Shown here piece after piece: positions 60,801 through 64,000 of a stretch of DNA of 64,000 bases. Position numbers and translations under genes: made by a program. This stretch comes from Scandinavium hiltneri (lineage in GTDB: Bacteria; Pseudomonadota; Gammaproteobacteria; Enterobacterales; Enterobacteriaceae): assembly GCF_024764835.1 (NCBI RefSeq), contig NZ_JALIGE010000068.1, positions 1-64,000 of the forward strand. Direction: 5' to 3'. Within the stretch, counting starts at the first letter, position 1. Each line of letters begins with the position of its first letter. The notes beneath the pieces are model-generated. The model saw only the letters and a program-made list of their open reading frames with translations. It did no database searches and was not told the origin of the DNA.

Positions 60801-61651
60801 CCGGTGGCGTTGACCGTACCCTGGCTCGAATCCACGTCCAGCGCGTCGAGCTTCATGTTGCCGTCGATGCTGCTGACTTTCAGCAGCAGTTTATAGACCG
60901 TTAAATCGGTATCGCCGGTCAGACGCAGCTGCTCACCGCGGAATTCCTGAATGTTCAGGTTCAGCGGCAGATGCACATCGGTCATTTCAGGCAAAACAGG
61001 CTTCGAGAACAGGTCTTTCATCGTTTCACCGAGCGGTTTTTCATCCGGCTTCGGCTTGTCGATTTTCGGCTCAACCACTTGTTCCTGCGCCACTTTCGCC
61101 ACTTTCGGCAGCGCAATCAGCAGCCCTTGCAGTGACGTTGGCATCAGCGTCAGGTTTTTCTCCTGCCAGGTCAGGCCGGAGGTGAAATCCATCACCGACA
61201 CCGTGGTGTCGTCGATTTTGATGTTGATGTTGTTCAGCGCGACCCGGCTGAGCGTAATCGGATATGGCGTCGAGAGGTTCAGCGGCCCGCTGTCTTCTTC
61301 CACCGCGGGCGCCGACGGCGGCATCTTTTTGCTGTCGATAGCCACGTTCACGTTGGCAAGCGAAAGGTCATTCACGCACAGGCTGCTGTTCCACAGGCAG
61401 GACGTGTTCACCGCCAGATGGAATTGCCCGGCATCGACCGCCACGCCCGGCTGCTCGTAACGCAGGTTTTTAACGGTCAAATCTTTCCAGCCGCCAACCA
61501 CCTGGCCGATAGAGAGGCCAGGCACCCAGCGGTCAGCCGCTTTAAAGAGCAGATGCAAACCGGTAGTCGTGCCGACCAGGAATGCCACGGTCCCCAGCAG
61601 CAGGATGATAAACACCAGGACGCCGAGGCTAATCTTCTTCCATAAACTCAT
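57875..61651 (-). CDS. tamB: TamB, inner-membrane anchored lipid-transport bridge
   Basis: AsmA-like protein of 1258 residues. One N-terminal membrane helix (about 7-29; LGVLVFIILLLGTVAFLVG) anchors it in the inner membrane; the rest is a long periplasmic beta-taco groove, ending in the DUF490 domain that docks to TamA. It bridges the envelope and takes part in phospholipid transport to the outer membrane and in assembly of some outer-membrane proteins. Overlaps tamA by four bases (ATGA). Confidence 0.97.
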   Translation of the reverse strand: MSLWKKISLGVLVFIILLLGTVAFLVGTTTGLHLLFKAADRWVPGLSIGQVVGGWKDLTVKNLRYEQPGVAVDAGQFHLAVNTSCLWNSSLCVNDLSLANVNVAIDSKKMPPSAPAVEEDSGPLNLSTPYPITLSRVALNNINIKIDDTTVSVMDFTSGLTWQEKNLTLMPTSLQGLLIALPKVAKVAQEQVVEPKIDKPKPDEKPLGETMKDLFSKPVLPEMTDVHLPLNLNIQEFRGEQLRLTGDTDLTVYKLLLKVSSIDGNMKLDALDVDSSQGTVNATGTAKLQDDWPVDLTLNSTLNIDPVKGEKIKMKIGGDVRKQLDVGINLSGPVDVGIRAQAQLAEAGLPLNLEVLSKQLYWPFTGEKQYQADNVKLKLSGKMTDYTLSFATAVKGQDLPPATITLDAKGNEQQVNLDKLTIAALEGKTELKALLDWQQAISWRGELKLDGINTAKEVPDWPAKLNGLIKTSGSLYGGSWQVDVPELKLTGNVKQNKVNVDGKLSGNSYLQWKIPGLHLELGRNSADVKGELGVKDLNLDATIDAPGLDNALPGLGGTAKGLLNVRGTIDAPQLQADITARNLRWQVLSIAQATIKGDVKSTDQIGGNLDVRVNGIAQPGVNISQVLLTAKGDEKQHTLELKMEGDPVSGQLELAGSFDRKEQRWKGTLSNTRFQTPVGPVSLSRAIALDYRNQEQKISIGPHCWTNTNAELCVPQTIDAGAAGHAVVNLNRFDLAMLKPFMPDATQASGVFTGNADVSWDTTKEGLPQGKVSLSGRNVKVTQTVNDAALPVAFDTLNLNADLHNNRAQLGWTIRLTNNGQLDGQIDITDPQGRRNLGGNVNIRNFSLAMINPVFARGEKAAGTLNANLRLGGDLQSPQLFGQLQLTGLDIDGNFMPFDMQPSRVAMNFNGTRSTLDGVIATKQGQISLSGNADWTQIDNWRAQVAAKGSRVRITVPPMVRLDVSPDVVFTATPSLFTLDGNVDVPWARIVVHDVPESAVGVSSDEVMLDKDLKPVNPKSAGIPINSNLTIHVGNNVRLDAFGLKARLTGDLKVAQDSHGLGLNGQINIPEGRFHAYGQDLIVRKGILLFSGPPDQPMLNIEAIRNPEATEDNVTAGVRVTGMADQPKAEIFSDPAMSQQAALSYLLRGQGLDSQQGDGAAMTSALVGLGVAQSGQIVGKIGETFGVSNLALDTAGVGDSSQVVVSGYIAPGLQVKYGVGIFDSLATLTLRYRLMPKLYLEAVSGIDQALDLLYQFEF

Positions 61652-63381
61652 AATTCTGGCCCCAGACCGATGTAGAACTGTAAATCGTGCTCTTCTTTAT
61701 CGCCCACCGGAGCGGCAATATCGAGTTTGACCGGGCCGACTGGCGACTGCCAGCGCACGCCGACGCCTGCACCGGTTTTGAAATCACTTTTGCTGAAGTC
61801 ATTCACCGCTTCGCCGCTGTCGACGAACACCGCGCCCCACCATTTACCGGTTACGTTGTACTGATATTCCAGGGAACCGGTGGCCAGGCGCGAGGCACCG
61901 GTGAGTTTGCCGCTAGAGTCTTTTGGCGAGATAGATTCGTATTTATAGCCACGTATGCTGCGGTCGCCCCCGGCGAAGAAGCGCAGGTCTGGCGGAACTT
62001 TGTCGAAGTCGCCGGTTTCAATCCAGCCGATGTTGCCGCGCACCACGAAGCGATGGCGATCGTAAATTGTGCGAATCCAGGTGTTTTGCGCCTGAGCAAC
62101 GACGAAATCGACGTCAGAACCCCACGCGCCGTTGGAGACATCCACCGAATAGCGCTGTGAATCGCCCCAGGTTGGCATCAGGCCGCCGCGTGAACGGGTA
62201 CGGCTGATCATCACGCCCGGGTAAAGCAGCATGGTGGTGTTGGTGACGTTAGCCTGCGTAAAGTGGTCGAGGCTCCAGCGCAGGTTGATGGCGCGCTGCC
62301 AGCCGCTGGAGAGGTCCCAGTAACGCGACACGCCGAGCGTCGTCGAGTCGGATTCGGTATCGTTCAAATCAGTGCGTTTGAAGCCGCCTTGCAACAGGTA
62401 ATACTGCTCCAGCGGGTTCTTCAACAGCGGAATTTTGTAGGAGAAATCAAGCTGCTGCTCGGGCGCAGACAGGCTGAGGTCGGTAGTCAGGCTGTGGCCG
62501 TAGGAGTTCATCCACGGCTTGTTCCACGAGGCTTTGACTCGCGGGCCCACGTCGGTGGAGTAACCGACACCGGTTTCGAGGGTGTTTTTGGTACGCGGAG
62601 ACACCACGCCGCTCAACGGCAGCACTTTGGTTTTTCGCGCTTTATCAAATTCTGGTGCCACGACTACCGAGTTAAACCAGCCGGTCGCGGAAAGGCGGCG
62701 GTTCAGCTCAGCCAAATCATCGGAGGTGTAATAATCACCCTCTTTGAACGGCACCAGATTTTGCAGATAACGATCCTGGATCTGCGACCCCTGGAACGTG
62801 ACGGCACCAAAGCGATAACGTTCGCCGCTGTCATAATCGATATCCCAAAATGCCTGATGACGGTCGAGCGACACGCCGAGCTGGCTCTTTTTAAACTCGC
62901 TGTCGAAGTAGCCCTTACGCAGCGAGACGCCGGTGAGCGACTTTTTGAAGCCATCGTAATCGGCGTGGTCCAGAATCGTTCCTATCGCCGGGCGTTTTTT
63001 CAGTAAATCCAGATAGTCTCTGTCATTCCGTGCGCCGCCGCGCAAAATCACGTCGGTGCCGCCAATGCGTACCGGTTCACCCGGTTTGACGTGCGCCAGC
63101 AGAACCTGGCGGCCTTTGGCCGGTGCCGGCTTCAGTTCGAAATCAATCTGCGGTTCGTAATAGCCCAGCGCTTTAAGCCCTGCACGGATGGAGTCATCCA
63201 CACGCGCACGGAAACGGCGATCCGGAGTCACCTCGTCGCTTTCAATCGTCGACAGCTGCGCGCGCACGTTTTTGAGCAGCTCTCCAGAAAGTCCATCTAC
63301 CTGTAAACGTATGTTTGCCGCCCCGGCAACACCACTGACCAGTAACAGACTGGCCCAACATAACTGGCGAATTTGTGGCAC
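61648..63381 (-). CDS. tamA: TamA, outer-membrane Omp85-family protein
   Basis: Omp85 protein of 577 residues, exactly the E. coli length. It has a signal peptide, three POTRA domains (about 22-265) and a C-terminal 16-strand beta-barrel, with the lid-loop motif GGDRSIRGYKY and the terminal QFYIGLGPEL. It forms the translocation and assembly module with TamB. The start is taken as GTG 63381 (read VPQIRQLCWASLLL), with GGGAG five bases upstream; the longer frame from 63438 would add 19 non-conserved residues ahead of the signal peptide. Divergent from msrA. Confidence 0.95.
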   Translation of the reverse strand: MPQIRQLCWASLLLVSGVAGAANIRLQVDGLSGELLKNVRAQLSTIESDEVTPDRRFRARVDDSIRAGLKALGYYEPQIDFELKPAPAKGRQVLLAHVKPGEPVRIGGTDVILRGGARNDRDYLDLLKKRPAIGTILDHADYDGFKKSLTGVSLRKGYFDSEFKKSQLGVSLDRHQAFWDIDYDSGERYRFGAVTFQGSQIQDRYLQNLVPFKEGDYYTSDDLAELNRRLSATGWFNSVVVAPEFDKARKTKVLPLSGVVSPRTKNTLETGVGYSTDVGPRVKASWNKPWMNSYGHSLTTDLSLSAPEQQLDFSYKIPLLKNPLEQYYLLQGGFKRTDLNDTESDSTTLGVSRYWDLSSGWQRAINLRWSLDHFTQANVTNTTMLLYPGVMISRTRSRGGLMPTWGDSQRYSVDVSNGAWGSDVDFVVAQAQNTWIRTIYDRHRFVVRGNIGWIETGDFDKVPPDLRFFAGGDRSIRGYKYESISPKDSSGKLTGASRLATGSLEYQYNVTGKWWGAVFVDSGEAVNDFSKSDFKTGAGVGVRWQSPVGPVKLDIAAPVGDKEEHDLQFYIGLGPEL

Positions 63382-63593
63382 GTTTTCTCCCAAATGTCCT
63401 TGTTTCCACCCCGTCAGGAAACGCAATAGCCGATCCACGGCTTAACAAAATTTCAACACTACCGGTTGAAAAAAAGACGTCCACCTCAATATTTCTTATG
63501 TTTAAATCTAGACGTATTCATCGCCTTTATTGTCATCAAAGAGAGGGGCGGTGACAACCTTAACCCCAATTTCCTTTATCCGGAGGCCAAACC
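63382..63593. promoter_or_regulatory. Divergent tamA / msrA promoter region
   Basis: The 212 bases between the two GTG starts must hold both promoters. An AT-rich patch at 63484-63510 (TATTTCTTATGTTTAAATC) is the best candidate; CCGGAGG at 63580-63586 is the msrA ribosome-binding site. Exact promoter elements are not assigned. Confidence 0.4.
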
Positions 63594-64000
63594 GTGAGTT
63601 TATTCGATAAAAAACACGTTGTCGCTCAAGCGGATGCGCTGCCCGGTCGCAATACGCCGATGCCTGTCGCCGCGCTGCATGCCGTTAACGAGCATTCCAT
63701 GACCAATATTCCGCAAGGGATGGAAGTCGCGCTGTTCGCCATGGGCTGCTTCTGGGGCGTTGAACGCCTGTTCTGGCAACTGCCGGGCGTCTACAGCACC
63801 GCTGCGGGCTACACCGGCGGCTACACGCCGAACCCAACCTACCGCGAAGTGTGCTCCGGTGAAACCGGTCACGCCGAAGCGGTTCGCGTGGTCTATGACC
63901 CGTCCGTTATCAGCTATGAGCAGTTGTTACATGTATTCTGGGAAAATCACGACCCGGCCCAGGGCATGCGTCAGGGTAACGATAAAGGCACCCAGTACCG
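63594..64000 (+). CDS. msrA: MsrA, peptide methionine-S-sulfoxide reductase (N-terminal part)
   Basis: The first 135 codons are in the window and run off its right edge. The start is GTG 63594 (read as MSLFDKKHVVAQADALPGRN), eight bases after CCGGAGG. The catalytic cysteine is in FAMGCFWGVERLFW (near residue 52), and GYTGGYTPNPTYREVCSGETGHAE is the substrate-binding stretch. The enzyme repairs oxidised methionine with thioredoxin as reductant; the resolving cysteines near the C-terminus are outside the window. Confidence 0.97.
   Translation, partial: MSLFDKKHVVAQADALPGRNTPMPVAALHAVNEHSMTNIPQGMEVALFAMGCFWGVERLFWQLPGVYSTAAGYTGGYTPNPTYREVCSGETGHAEAVRVVYDPSVISYEQLLHVFWENHDPAQGMRQGNDKGTQY

Noticed and set aside
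1..64000. CRISPR arrays, rRNA genes, prophage genes or toxin-antitoxin pairs
   Set aside because: No regularly spaced repeats, rRNA-like sequence, phage structural genes or small paired ORFs of known families were seen. The repeats present are REP, ERIC and GC-rich hairpin types.

Overview
The window is a piece of an enteric bacterial chromosome (Enterobacteriaceae, most like the Enterobacter/Lelliottia/Leclercia group). The gene order leuX-ahr-yjgR-lptGF-pepA-holC-valS ... argI-pyrLBI-ridA ... mgtA-treRBC ... nrdDG ... cybC-pmbA-darP-mpl-fbp ... yjfF-ytfTRQ-ppa-ytfP-tamBA-msrA follows the 95-97 min region of E. coli, and core proteins have E. coli-like lengths. Genes typical of relatives but absent from this place in E. 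coli K-12 (miaE, an ATP-type dihydroxyacetone kinase, a GH20 hexosaminidase, a cellobiose-type PTS, a chemoreceptor and a DUF4310-type cluster) point away from E. coli. Genus is an inference; no 16S or marker typing is possible here.

Layout. 1-472: tail of an IS3-family transposase and AT-rich DNA abutting the island hotspot tRNA gene leuX (473-557, minus). 765-12555: ahr, a dihydroxyacetone kinase, yjgR, the LPS-export permease genes lptF/lptG, pepA, holC and valS. 12677-18505: yjgM, miaE, rraB, argI with two ARG boxes, yjgK, the pyrimidine operon pyrLBI with its attenuator, and ridA. 18583-28481: a secreted hexosaminidase, mgtA with the leader peptide mgtL, and treR/treBC. 28571-32668: EIIC, GH4 6-phospho-beta-glucosidase and EIIB genes facing an RpiR-type regulator. 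33042-35841: the anaerobic ribonucleotide reductase genes nrdDG behind FNR-, NrdR- and DnaA-type sites.

35874-44520 is the most interesting part. One strand carries a PRD protein, the SFCGS protein, DUF4312, the membrane proteins DUF4311 and DUF4310, an amidohydrolase, a DgaE-like PLP ammonia lyase, a KDGP aldolase, a secreted lactonase and a large HTH-PRD-PRD-EIIB-EIIA regulator. I read it as an uncharacterised, probably PTS-linked uptake and degradation system for an N-acylated amino-sugar acid or its lactone. No sugar kinase is present although the aldolase should need a phosphorylated substrate, so phosphorylation during uptake is the natural guess. A CRP-like dyad and a perfect 20-bp palindrome precede the first gene.

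44844-64000 returns to conserved genes: cybC, pmbA, darP, mpl and fbp. A chemoreceptor follows, immediately downstream of the galactofuranose ABC transporter genes ytfQ-ytfR-ytfT-yjfF. The window closes with ppa, ytfP, tamB-tamA and the start of msrA. Intergenic spaces carry REP/BIME elements, three ERIC-like elements and GC-rich inverted repeats. No CRISPR array, rRNA or prophage is visible.
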